From Acetobacterium sp. (lineage in GTDB: Bacteria > Bacillota > Clostridia > Eubacteriales > Eubacteriaceae): a DNA stretch of 50,614 nucleotides. Shown here piece by piece: positions 28,535-36,169 of this stretch. The translations under genes were made by a program, and so were the position numbers. Positions within the stretch are counted from its first letter, which is position 1; each line of letters starts with the position of its first letter. The notes beneath the pieces were generated by a model. That model was not told where the DNA came from. It saw nothing but the letters and a program-made list of their open reading frames with translations, and ran no database searches. Where the stretch lies: the NCBI RefSeq assembly GCF_030652775.1, contig NZ_JAUSPS010000028.1, positions 1-50,614 on the forward strand, given 5' to 3'.

Positions 28535-29527
28535 ATGAGAGGTCTTTTAGAAATTAAAAACCTAAATGTGAGCTTTGCAGTTGACGATAATCATGTTCAT
28601 ATTTTAAATAATGTATCGATGGATATAAATGAAAATGAAGTTCTAGCAGTGATCGGAGAAACCGGCTGCGGAAAATCTGTGACTGGTAGTGCAATTCTTC
28701 ATTTGCTTCCAGATAATGCAATTGTGACGGGCAATATTTTTTTTAAAGGGCAGGATATTACAAAAATGAATGATCATGAATTCCGTCAATTGAGAGGTCA
28801 GGAGATTTCATCAGTTCCCCAGAGTCCCAGTACTTCACTTAATCCTTTAATGCATGTGGGCAACCAGGTAGCTGAATGTGTTCTTGAAAAGAATAGCAGC
28901 GAAGCTGATAAAAAGAAAACAGCATTAAAAGTTCATGAGATTTTTTCCAGGTTAGGCCTTCCCCGAGGAGAAGATTTTTATGAAAATTACCCATGTGAAC
29001 TTAGTGGCGGTATGTGTCAACGGGTACTAATTGCTATGGGTGTGATCACACACCCCGAATTACTGATTGTTGATGAACCCACAAAAGCAGTGGATTGGGC
29101 ATTACGTAAAGATGTTATGGATGTGTTTTGTGAATTAAAAAATGATATGAAGTGTGCGATGCTGTTTATTACCCATGATATTGCCGCGGCTAAATATGTG
29201 GCCGATCGCGTTGCGGTGATGTATTGCGGGGAAGTTGTAGAAATTGGGCCTACCGATTCAGTCATTAATCAACCCCGTCATCCCTATACCAAAGGTTTGA
29301 TCGCATCCATGCCATCGAAAGGCTTTAATGTAATGAATGGATTTATGCCATCTTTTCAAGATCTTCCCAAAGGGTGCCGCTTCAGCGATCGATGTGAATG
29401 TTCTAGTGATATTTGTGTCAATGAAGAACCAGAGAGTGTCGAAATTTCAGCGGGGCATTTCACAAAGTGCAGTATTTATAAAAATATGAATGTAAGTGAG
29501 ATTTTTAGCCATGCAATTACAAGTTAA
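28535..29527 (+). CDS. Opp/Nik-type ABC ATPase, DppD/OppD class (cassette A)
   Basis: Energy subunit of 330 aa. Walker A is GETGCGKSVTGSAIL, signature ELSGGMCQRVLIAMG, Walker B LLIVDEP, H-loop FITHDIA. The C-terminal oligopeptide domain has a Cys-rich segment (GCRFSDRCECSSDIC) often seen in OppD/DppD proteins. Oddity: after Walker B the usual TTALDVTIQ reads TKAVDWALRKDV, a changed D-loop region. Catalytic Glu and H-loop His are kept, so it should still hydrolyse ATP. It overlaps the following ATPase gene by 17 nt. Confidence 0.92.
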   Translation: MRGLLEIKNLNVSFAVDDNHVHILNNVSMDINENEVLAVIGETGCGKSVTGSAILHLLPDNAIVTGNIFFKGQDITKMNDHEFRQLRGQEISSVPQSPSTSLNPLMHVGNQVAECVLEKNSSEADKKKTALKVHEIFSRLGLPRGEDFYENYPCELSGGMCQRVLIAMGVITHPELLIVDEPTKAVDWALRKDVMDVFCELKNDMKCAMLFITHDIAAAKYVADRVAVMYCGEVVEIGPTDSVINQPRHPYTKGLIASMPSKGFNVMNGFMPSFQDLPKGCRFSDRCECSSDICVNEEPESVEISAGHFTKCSIYKNMNVSEIFSHAITS

Positions 29528-30281
29528 AGGATTAAGCAAAAAATACTATTCCGGTTTTTTAGGAAACAATGTGACAGATGCAGTGGATGATGTAAGTTTC
29601 GATATTAAAGAAGGTGAAATTTTTGGACTGGTAGGTGGAAGTGGATCAGGAAAAACAACCGTTTCAAAAATAGTAATGGGACTTATCAAACCAACTTCTG
29701 GGGGAGTGTTTTATAATGGCCGGGATTTAACAAAGGTTAATAATCGTGATTGGTATTATTTAAGAAGAGAAATACAAATGATTTTTCAACACCCACAGAT
29801 GACTTTTAATCCGCGACGAAATATTTACTTCGCTTGTGCTGAACCCATCAGACTTTATAAGCTGGCAAAAAATAAAGCCGAAGAAAAGGCAATGGTGGAA
29901 CATCTGATCGAACGGGTAGGACTAACAAAGGATCAGTTAAAAAAATATCCGCACGAACTAAGTGGTGGCCAGGCACAACGGTTATCAATTACCCGAGCAT
30001 TGTGCTTACAGCCTAAATTCATTATTTGTGATGAGCCAACGTCGATGCTGGATGTATCAGTTCAGGCTCAAATTCTGAAATTATTAAAAGAAATTCATGA
30101 TGAATTTAACATCACCATGCTTTATATTTCACATGATTTAGAAGTAATTCAATCAATTTGTGATCGTGTAGCCGTGATGGAAACAGGTAAAATCGTCGAA
30201 ATTGGAAACACAGAAAAAGTTTTTAATATGCCACAACACCACTATACAAAGCAATTACTGCAGTCAGCGCTGTATATTTAA
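29511..30281 (+). CDS. Opp/Nik-type ABC ATPase, DppF/OppF class (cassette A)
   Basis: Second energy subunit, 256 aa from ATG 29511 (MQLQVKGLSKKYYSG). Walker A is GGSGSGKTTVSKIVMG, Q-loop MIFQHPQMTFNP, signature ELSGGQAQRLSITRAL, Walker B FIICDEPTSMLDVSVQ, H-loop YISHDLE. Motifs are intact. The frame extends upstream to a GTG at 29496, but the ATG gives a better match to the family N-terminus. Last gene of cassette A, before a leader hairpin. Confidence 0.92.
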   Translation: MQLQVKGLSKKYYSGFLGNNVTDAVDDVSFDIKEGEIFGLVGGSGSGKTTVSKIVMGLIKPTSGGVFYNGRDLTKVNNRDWYYLRREIQMIFQHPQMTFNPRRNIYFACAEPIRLYKLAKNKAEEKAMVEHLIERVGLTKDQLKKYPHELSGGQAQRLSITRALCLQPKFIICDEPTSMLDVSVQAQILKLLKEIHDEFNITMLYISHDLEVIQSICDRVAVMETGKIVEIGNTEKVFNMPQHHYTKQLLQSALYI

Positions 30282-30345
30282 ATTTGAGTAGGCGGTGCAG
30301 GAATTAATTTAACAGGATTTTATTTAATAATTCATAAAAATTTAA

Positions 30346-30410
30346 CCGTGAAGGTTATACGAATTCAGAAAATGATTTTTTTGAAGCGGTATAATTTTCA
30401 CGGTTTTTTT
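30346..30410 (+). terminator. Hairpin upstream of cassette B (leader or terminator)
   Basis: A 15-bp stem with two G-U pairs (CCGTGAAGGTTATAC at 30346-30360 with 30389-30403) and a long loop is followed by seven T residues. It shares the GTGAAGGTT core in the 5' arm. No strong promoter is visible between 30281 and the hairpin, so it could end cassette A or attenuate cassette B. Confidence 0.75.
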
Positions 30411-30423
30411 ATAAATATAAAAT

Positions 30424-32007
30424 TTGAAAAGAGGAAGAAATGAAGAAAAGAGCAGTACAAGTTTAGTAGTATTTTTAATGATTACCATAATCATGTCGGG
30501 ATGTAGCAGTAAAAACAGCGGTGATAGCGGAACTATTACCAAGAAAAATACCTTGGTTTATGGTGCCGAGTTTGAAGATGAAAAAATTAATCCAATTTTA
30601 GATTCCACCTATGAAGATGATTTGCTTTTTAGAGGGTTGATGAAACATGATGAAAATAATGTTCCTCAAAATGATCTGGCCAAAGAGGTCATAGTCAGTT
30701 CAGATAATTTGACCTATACCTTTAAAATACGCGATGGCGTTAAATTTCATGATGGTGAAACGTTAACGGCGGCTGATGTAGTATTTACCATTAAAAGTAT
30801 TATGGAACCCAGTGTTAATTCAAGTCGGGCAACCGATTTTAGGGAAGTTGCCAGCATTGAAAAAGTTGATGATTTAACCGTTAAAATCGTTTTAAAACAA
30901 ACATTTCCACCACTTTTGGATAAACTGACCGTCGGGATTGTGCCAGAACATGTATTTACCGGAAAAAATATCAATGATTCTGATTTCAATCATAATCCCA
31001 TTGGTTGCGGTCCTTATAAGTTTGTCAGTTGGACAACCGGAGAGTCTTTAACGATGACCCGATTTGCTGATTTCTATGGTGAACAGGCAAAAATTGAGAA
31101 TGTCATTTTTAAATTTCTCCCGGACTACAATACCAGAGCAGTACAGTTAGAATCAGGCGAAATTGATTTGGCATTTATCGAACCAAGTCAGGTTGAAAAG
31201 ATTAAGAGCGGTCAAAACACGGCGGTTCATATTATCGACTCGGCTGACTACCGTTGCATGATGTACAATTTTACCGCGCCCATCCTGCCTTTGCAGGATC
31301 CGCTGGAAGTTGATTTAAACCAGGTGCTTCAAGCCCCCAGTTTGAATCATTACTGTGGAACCGATAATCTAGGTCGGGACATTTTTGCCAGAGTGCTTTA
31401 TGGCGGGATTGTATCCCTATCGATAGCAACGATTGCGACGACGGCAGGGATTACCATCGGGATTATTTATGGCGGCATCAGTGGCTATAACGGGGGGAAA
31501 ACAGATGCAGTCTTGATGCGTTTTGTTGAGATCCTCTATGCAATTCCCGCCACCATTATTATTCTTTGTTTTCAAATGATGGCACCCAATAAGGTCATTG
31601 GTTTAGTGATAATAATGAGTTTAACCAGTTGGATGACCATGGCGCGGGTTATCAGAGGTCGTTTTATGGAATTAAAACAGAAAGAATTTGTGGCGCTTGC
31701 CAGAGGGATGAACACGCCGACCTGGAAAATATTATTTAATCACCTTGCCAGAAACAGTGTTTCCAGTATTATCATTGTTTTTACCTTCACCTTTTCAAGT
31801 GCCATTATGAATGAAGCGGCTTTGAGTTTTTTAGGGGTTGGGGTACCCCAGGAAATACCGTCTTGGGGAAATATGATTTTTAATGCTCAAAACTATATTC
31901 TGACAGGCGTCTGGTGGGCGGCTCTTTTTCCAGGAATCATGATCGTCTTAAGTACTATGTGTGTGAATTATATCAGTGAAGATTTAAAAAATAAATATTT
32001 AATATGA
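30424..32007 (+). pseudogene. Chimeric substrate-binding protein / NikC-type permease fusion (cassette B)
   Basis: One open frame of 527 codons joins two incomplete proteins. Residues 1 to about 284 are the N-terminal half of an Opp/Nik binding lipoprotein (lipobox IMSGC, then LTYTFKIRDGVKFHDGE). Residues about 285-527 are a NikC-type permease beginning at the end of its TM1 (APILPLQDP, then CGTDNLGRDIFARVLYGG and FLGVGVPQEIPSWGNMI). The junction is near 31270-31300. Missing are about 240 residues of the binding protein, an entire NikB-type gene and about 50 residues of the permease: a deletion of about 1.8 kb by comparison with cassette A. The natural start ATG 30440 (with GAGG) runs into TAG at 30464, so the open frame has only a TTG at 30424 without a Shine-Dalgarno. 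It cannot form a normal transporter. Confidence 0.85.
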
Positions 32008-32018
32008 GTGAGGGTGTT

Positions 32019-32792
32019 ATGAGTAACGAAAATAGTTTAGAAGTCAAAAATAAAATCAGTACGATCTGGGATAAATGCGGAAGCAGTTATGATAATAGCT
32101 ATGCCCATGGATTAAAAAGTGAAAAGGAAAAACAGGAATGGCTAAAACTCCTGGATAGTATGATTCCAATTAATCCCAGTAAAATTTTGGATGTTGGAGC
32201 AGGAACCGGATTTCTGTCGTTGCTTCTTAGTGAGCTGGGTCATCAATGCAAAGGGATTGATTTATCTGAGGGAATGCTGAGTCGGGCAAAATTAAAGGCT
32301 CAGGAGAGCGGTTTTAAAGAGATCGTTTTCGAAATTGGTGATGCTGAAAATCTGAATGAGCCGGATAATAGCTATGATGTTGTTATTAACCGTCATTTGG
32401 TTTGGACACTGCCTCATCCCAAGAAAGCGATTGCGGAATGGGTTCGGGTTTTAAAACCCGGAGGGCGTTTGATCATTATCGATGGCGATTGGTTTCATGA
32501 CAGTTTTAGCAATAAGGCAAAAATTTTTATCGGAACCTGTCTGGTTAGTGTAAAAGAAGGAAAAAATGCCTTTAAAAATGTTGGCAATTATGACGATGAG
32601 TTAATCTCAAAGTTGCCTATGATGCATGATAAAAACGCCCGACAATTGGTCAATCTGGTTAGAAATTCGGGGTTAGATATTGAAGTCCGGGATGCAAAAT
32701 ACGTCGAAGAAGCTGAAAAGGAAATAATGAGTCTGGGGTATCGGTTAAAAAATCCATACAAGCGGACCATTATTATTGGAACAAAAATGTGA
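32019..32792 (+). CDS. Class I SAM-dependent methyltransferase (cassette B)
   Basis: Methyltransferase of 257 aa from ATG 32019. Motif I is ILDVGAGTGFLSLLLSELG, then GIDLSEGML. The locus-specific segment is INRHLVWTLPHPKKAIAEW, followed by RVLKPGGRLIIIDGDW. The C-terminal region has LPMMHDKNARQLVNLVRNSG in place of RPxWD. The frame also opens at ATG 32004, overlapping the upstream stop (ATGA). I prefer 32019 because GAGGG lies 5 nt before it. It is intact although its transporter partners are decayed. Its stop overlaps the next gene's GTG by 4 nt. Confidence 0.87.
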   Translation: MSNENSLEVKNKISTIWDKCGSSYDNSYAHGLKSEKEKQEWLKLLDSMIPINPSKILDVGAGTGFLSLLLSELGHQCKGIDLSEGMLSRAKLKAQESGFKEIVFEIGDAENLNEPDNSYDVVINRHLVWTLPHPKKAIAEWVRVLKPGGRLIIIDGDWFHDSFSNKAKIFIGTCLVSVKEGKNAFKNVGNYDDELISKLPMMHDKNARQLVNLVRNSGLDIEVRDAKYVEEAEKEIMSLGYRLKNPYKRTIIIGTKM

Positions 32793-33556
32793 ACAGTGAA
32801 AATCTCCTGGAAGTCAAAGGCTTAAGTTTATCGATTGTCGGAGATGAAGATGACCATCAGGTTATCAACAATGTCTGCTTTGATGTAACCAAAGGTAAAA
32901 TCACCTGTTTAGTAGGCGAAAGTGGCAGTGGAAAAACTATGACGATTGCATCCATTTTGGGTTTAACGCCAGAAAAAGCCTATTTTTCAGACCAGAGTAG
33001 CATTCAATTTTCAGGTGAAAGTATTTTTTCAATCTTTCAGGATCCAATGAATTCGTTCAATCAATCGATAAAGATCAGGAAACAACTTTTTAATATGGTG
33101 AATGGTTATATGGAGATGACTCAACCAGATTTTGAAAGAAGCATGGAAACGATTTTAAGAAAACTCAATTTTAAAGACCCCCAGAGGGTGCTGGGGCAGT
33201 ACCCTTTCGAACTCAGTGGCGGGATGCTGCAGCGATTGATGATCGCTTGCGGCATGCTGATTGAACCAACCCTGATCATTGCCGATGAACCGACAACCGC
33301 CCTTGACGTCACCATTCAAAAAGAAATTCTAAAAGAGTTCATCACGATTAACCGGGAGCTTAAAACAACGCTATTCGTGGTAACCCATGATTTTGGAGTG
33401 GTGGCGGAAATTGCCGATGAAGTGATTGTTATGCAGAAGGGTCGCATCGTCGAGCAGGGTAACGTTTTTGAAATTTTTGACAAGCCCAGAGAAGGCTACA
33501 CCAAACGATTGATTAAGGCAACCTTTAAGGAGTTAAACCATGCTGATGTTTATTGA
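32789..33556 (+). CDS. Opp/Nik-type ABC ATPase, DppD class, with internal deletion (cassette B)
   Basis: ATPase of 255 aa with Walker A GESGSGKTMTIASILG, signature ELSGGMLQRLMIACGM, Walker B LIIADEPTTALDVTIQ and H-loop VVTHDFG. Between Walker A and the Q-loop it reads SSIQFSGESIFSIFQDPM. The related 40405 ATPase has about 16 more residues there (LLELGQESMQKIRGRK). So an in-frame deletion has removed the segment before the Q-loop. It also lacks a long C-terminal domain. With the rest of cassette B damaged, it is probably non-functional or on the way there. GTG start. Confidence 0.75.
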   Translation: MNSENLLEVKGLSLSIVGDEDDHQVINNVCFDVTKGKITCLVGESGSGKTMTIASILGLTPEKAYFSDQSSIQFSGESIFSIFQDPMNSFNQSIKIRKQLFNMVNGYMEMTQPDFERSMETILRKLNFKDPQRVLGQYPFELSGGMLQRLMIACGMLIEPTLIIADEPTTALDVTIQKEILKEFITINRELKTTLFVVTHDFGVVAEIADEVIVMQKGRIVEQGNVFEIFDKPREGYTKRLIKATFKELNHADVY

Positions 33557-34339
33557 AAACCTGACTAAAGAATATAATCGTCAGACCGTGTTAAAAGACC
33601 TTAATTTTAGCATTTGTGAGGGCGAAGTTCTGGGATTAGTAGGGGAAAGTGGTTGTGGAAAGAGTACCTTAGCCAAGCTGATCGGTCGATTTGAGAAGCC
33701 CAGCAGGGGGAATATTTACTTTAGGAATAAGAATATCTACTCACTGCCAAAAGAAGATTTGAAATCTTTCCGGCGAGGTTGCCAGATGGTTTTTCAGGAT
33801 AACCTGGCATCCTTGAATCCGGGGATGAAAATCATGTCGAAATTAAAAGAACCCTTGGTTAACAATGCTGATTTGAACACCCGAGAACAAGAAGAAAGAA
33901 TCAGAAAAGAGCTGGATCGGGTACATCTTAAAGAGGATGTGCTGTCGAGTTTCCGATCAGCATCAGTGGTGGTGAGCGGCAGCGTGTTAATATTTGCCGA
34001 GCCTTGCTGATGTCGCCGTCGATCATGATCTGCGATGAAATCACGTCGAGTCTGGATGTCATTACCCAGGAAAAGCTACTTGAATTGCTGAAAAAACTAA
34101 ATAAAGAACTAAATATGACCATCTTATTTATTTCACACGACATCGAAGCTGTAAAAAGTATCAGCGATCGGGTGATGGTAATGGAGCAAGGTGAAATTGT
34201 TGAGATCCTTGATAGCGAAAATAAATTTAATTTTAAGCATCCTTACACGCAAAAGCTGTTTAGTGCTTTGCCAGTTAATCAACCCGGGAAAAGAAAGTTA
34301 AACATACCTGCTGATCCTATCAATGAAATTTGTATTTAA
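33540..34339 (+). pseudogene. Opp/Nik-type ABC ATPase, DppF class, frameshifted (cassette B)
   Basis: Frame 1 runs from ATG 33540 with Walker A GESGCGKSTLAKLIG and Q-loop MVFQDNLASLNP, then loses homology near 33948 and stops at 34010. The correct continuation, FPISISGGERQRVNICRALL, is in the next frame from about 33950 and carries Walker B IMICDEITSSLD, H-loop FISHDIE, to 34339. A single missing base near 33948-33950 explains both. The break is just before the ABC signature, so no intact ATPase is made unless frameshifting occurs. A sequencing error is the alternative. Confidence 0.85.
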
Positions 34340-34349
34340 TGGTTTTTAT

Positions 34350-34379
34350 TTGACAAATTAAATGGATTTAAAGTATAAT
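34350..34379 (+). promoter_or_regulatory. Promoter of the MATE gene
   Basis: A perfect -35 TTGACA (34350-34355) and perfect -10 TATAAT (34374-34379) are spaced 18 bp apart, 10 bp after the decayed ATPase gene. The leader runs about 50 nt to a terminator hairpin before the MATE start. Confidence 0.85.
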
Positions 34380-34436
34380 TCAAATGGTTAGATTTAAAAA
34401 CGAAGAGGATAACAAATTTATTGTCATGAAGCCAAT

Positions 34437-34481
34437 AAAAAAGCCATGAAGGTTGTGAAAGCAATTTGTATGGCTTTTTTT
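34437..34481 (+). terminator. Leader hairpin (attenuator candidate) upstream of MATE gene
   Basis: Arms 34437-34455 and 34462-34480 form a 19-position stem (mostly paired, several G-U and one mismatch) flanking GCCATGAAGGTTG, with the arm ending in T7. It lies between a consensus promoter and the gene. A 17-codon frame (ATG 34446, starting MKVVKAICM) crosses it and stops one base before the MATE ATG. Translating it would disrupt the hairpin. Confidence 0.75.
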
Positions 34482-34500
34482 GATGGCAAAAAGGAGTAAA

Positions 34501-35868
34501 ATGAAAAATAACAGTTTAACTTTAACAGAAGGCGTTATATGGAAAAAATTGTTGTTTTTCGCATTGCCTTTACTGGGAACCAGCCTGATCCAGCAATTAT
34601 ATCATACCGTTGATCTGATCTATGTAGGTAATTTTGTAGGCAAAGAGGCAGCGGCAGCAGTTGGGGCCAGCACTTTGTTTGTCACCTGTCTGGTTGGTTT
34701 TTTCTCCGGTATGTCAATTGGTTCAAGTGTGGTAGCGTCCTATGTTTTTGGCACGGGTAATCAGAAAGAGCTAAAAAAAGTTGTTCATACAGCCATTGCA
34801 TTAGGATTTGTCAGCGGGATTATTATTATGGTGATTGGACTGATCGGCGCACCCTTTTTCTTACAACTGATTAATACGCCGGATGAGATTATGGATTTAG
34901 CGGTCATATATATTCGCATTTATTTTCTGAGTATGATCTCGGTAATAACTTACAACATGGGATCTGGCATTATTAGGGCGATGGGAAATTCCCGAACACC
35001 AATGAATATTCAATTAATTGGCGGAATCGTCAATGTGATAATGGGTGGGATTTTTGTTATTGTTTTAAAATTTGGAGTCGTGGGAGTTGCCTGGGCAACC
35101 TTATTTTCACAGACAATTGCGGCCCTAATGGTGTTACATTATTTAATGAATACTAACAGTGATTTTAAATTGGAACTCAATAAAATCAGAATCGATAAGC
35201 AATACTTTTTTAGAATTTTAAAAATTGGTGTGCCCGCTGGTTTTCAGACACTGGTGATAACCATCTCCAATGTTTTTGCTCAATTTCATGTCAATAGTCT
35301 GGGTGTCGATTCGATTGCCGCATTTACAGTGTATTTTAAAGTGGAACTGTTAATTTACCTGCCGATTTTGGCGATGGGACAGACGATTACCACCTTTACC
35401 AGTCAAAATATCGGTGCGGGCAACTATGACCGGGTCAGAAAAGGAACCAGGGTTTGCCTTATTATAGGAATTGGAATAACCGCTGTGATGAGTTTAGTTT
35501 TACTGGTCTTTGGCAGACAGGCCTTTGGTGTGATTAATAATGATCCTTCCGTCGTGGCTTATGGCCTTCAAATTATCCGGATTACCCTGCCCTTTTATTG
35601 GATTTACCTGATTCTGGAAGTGTTGGGGGGAACCATCCGAGGTGCCGGCAAGGCGGTCCCACCGATGGCCATTATTCTTACCAATATTTGTGTGTTGAGA
35701 ACAATTCTTTTATTTGTGATCATGTCGTCTTTCCATGATATTCAGGGAATTGCAATAACTTATCCCATTACCTGGGCTTCAACTGCTCTTTGTATGGCGC
35801 TCTATTATTGGCGAGGAAATTGGATGGGAGAAGTTAATTCGTTAAGAGTAGTAAATGCTGAAAGTTGA
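34501..35868 (+). CDS. MATE-family efflux transporter
   Basis: Cation-coupled multidrug/toxin extrusion protein of 455 aa with 12 hydrophobic segments. It starts MKNNSLTLTEGVIWKKLLFF, with the MATE N-terminal layout (PLLGTSLIQQLYHTVDLIYVG) and repeats of the half-domain around residue 240 (LKIGVPAGFQTLVITISN). The ATG at 34501 has AAGGAG 5 nt upstream. An in-frame start at 34480 lies inside the T run of the hairpin and was rejected. Placed between methyltransferase-transporter cassettes, it may export a product of the locus. The usual MATE substrates are drugs and organic cations. Confidence 0.92.
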   Translation: MKNNSLTLTEGVIWKKLLFFALPLLGTSLIQQLYHTVDLIYVGNFVGKEAAAAVGASTLFVTCLVGFFSGMSIGSSVVASYVFGTGNQKELKKVVHTAIALGFVSGIIIMVIGLIGAPFFLQLINTPDEIMDLAVIYIRIYFLSMISVITYNMGSGIIRAMGNSRTPMNIQLIGGIVNVIMGGIFVIVLKFGVVGVAWATLFSQTIAALMVLHYLMNTNSDFKLELNKIRIDKQYFFRILKIGVPAGFQTLVITISNVFAQFHVNSLGVDSIAAFTVYFKVELLIYLPILAMGQTITTFTSQNIGAGNYDRVRKGTRVCLIIGIGITAVMSLVLLVFGRQAFGVINNDPSVVAYGLQIIRITLPFYWIYLILEVLGGTIRGAGKAVPPMAIILTNICVLRTILLFVIMSSFHDIQGIAITYPITWASTALCMALYYWRGNWMGEVNSLRVVNAES

Positions 35869-35908
35869 TTCGAAAAGTTGACATATGTAAATAAATGGAA
35901 AAACAAAC

Positions 35909-35937
35909 TTGACATTACAACTATATACATGTATACT
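35909..35937 (+). promoter_or_regulatory. Promoter of cassette C with overlapping palindrome
   Basis: A perfect -35 TTGACA (35909-35914) and -10 TATACT (35932-35937) are spaced 17 bp apart. A 12-bp palindrome TATACATGTATA (35924-35935) overlaps the spacer and -10, a position suited to a repressor operator. The 301-bp gap 35869-36169 also contains the leader hairpin at 35992. The remaining part before the methyltransferase shows nothing I recognise. Confidence 0.8.
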
Positions 35938-35991
35938 TTCATCAGTTAAAGATTAAAGTAAATATAAATTCGACTTATGTTTTGAAAGCAT

Positions 35992-36035
35992 AAAAAAGCC
36001 ATGAAGGTTGTGAAAGCAACTTTCATGGCTTTTTT
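35992..36035 (+). terminator. Leader hairpin (attenuator candidate) upstream of cassette C
   Basis: A 19-bp stem with one G-U pair (35992-36010 with 36017-36035), loop TGAAAG, ends in T6. It begins about 50 nt after the predicted transcription start. About 30 nt of its 5' side are identical to the MATE leader hairpin. A 20-codon frame (ATG 36001, MKVVKATFM) runs through it. Confidence 0.85.
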
Positions 36036-36169
36036 GTTTCCGATTGACAAGGAGGTTGGCTGAGGGGTATTGATTATTAAGAAGGGTGGAAAATCTGCAA
36101 CAAAAATAAGAAGAATTACCAACGAATGTCACCAATATTTATAATTCAAACAAAAAAGGAGGGGGATAA

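Noticed and set aside
34480-34500. MATE start at 34480
   Set aside because: It lies in the T run of the hairpin; AAGGAG stands right before the ATG at 34501.
23755-36035. Leader hairpins as copies of a mobile or palindromic repeat element
   Set aside because: Only the 34437 and 35992 copies are nearly identical; the others share just the core and differ in stem sequence, and there are no target duplications.
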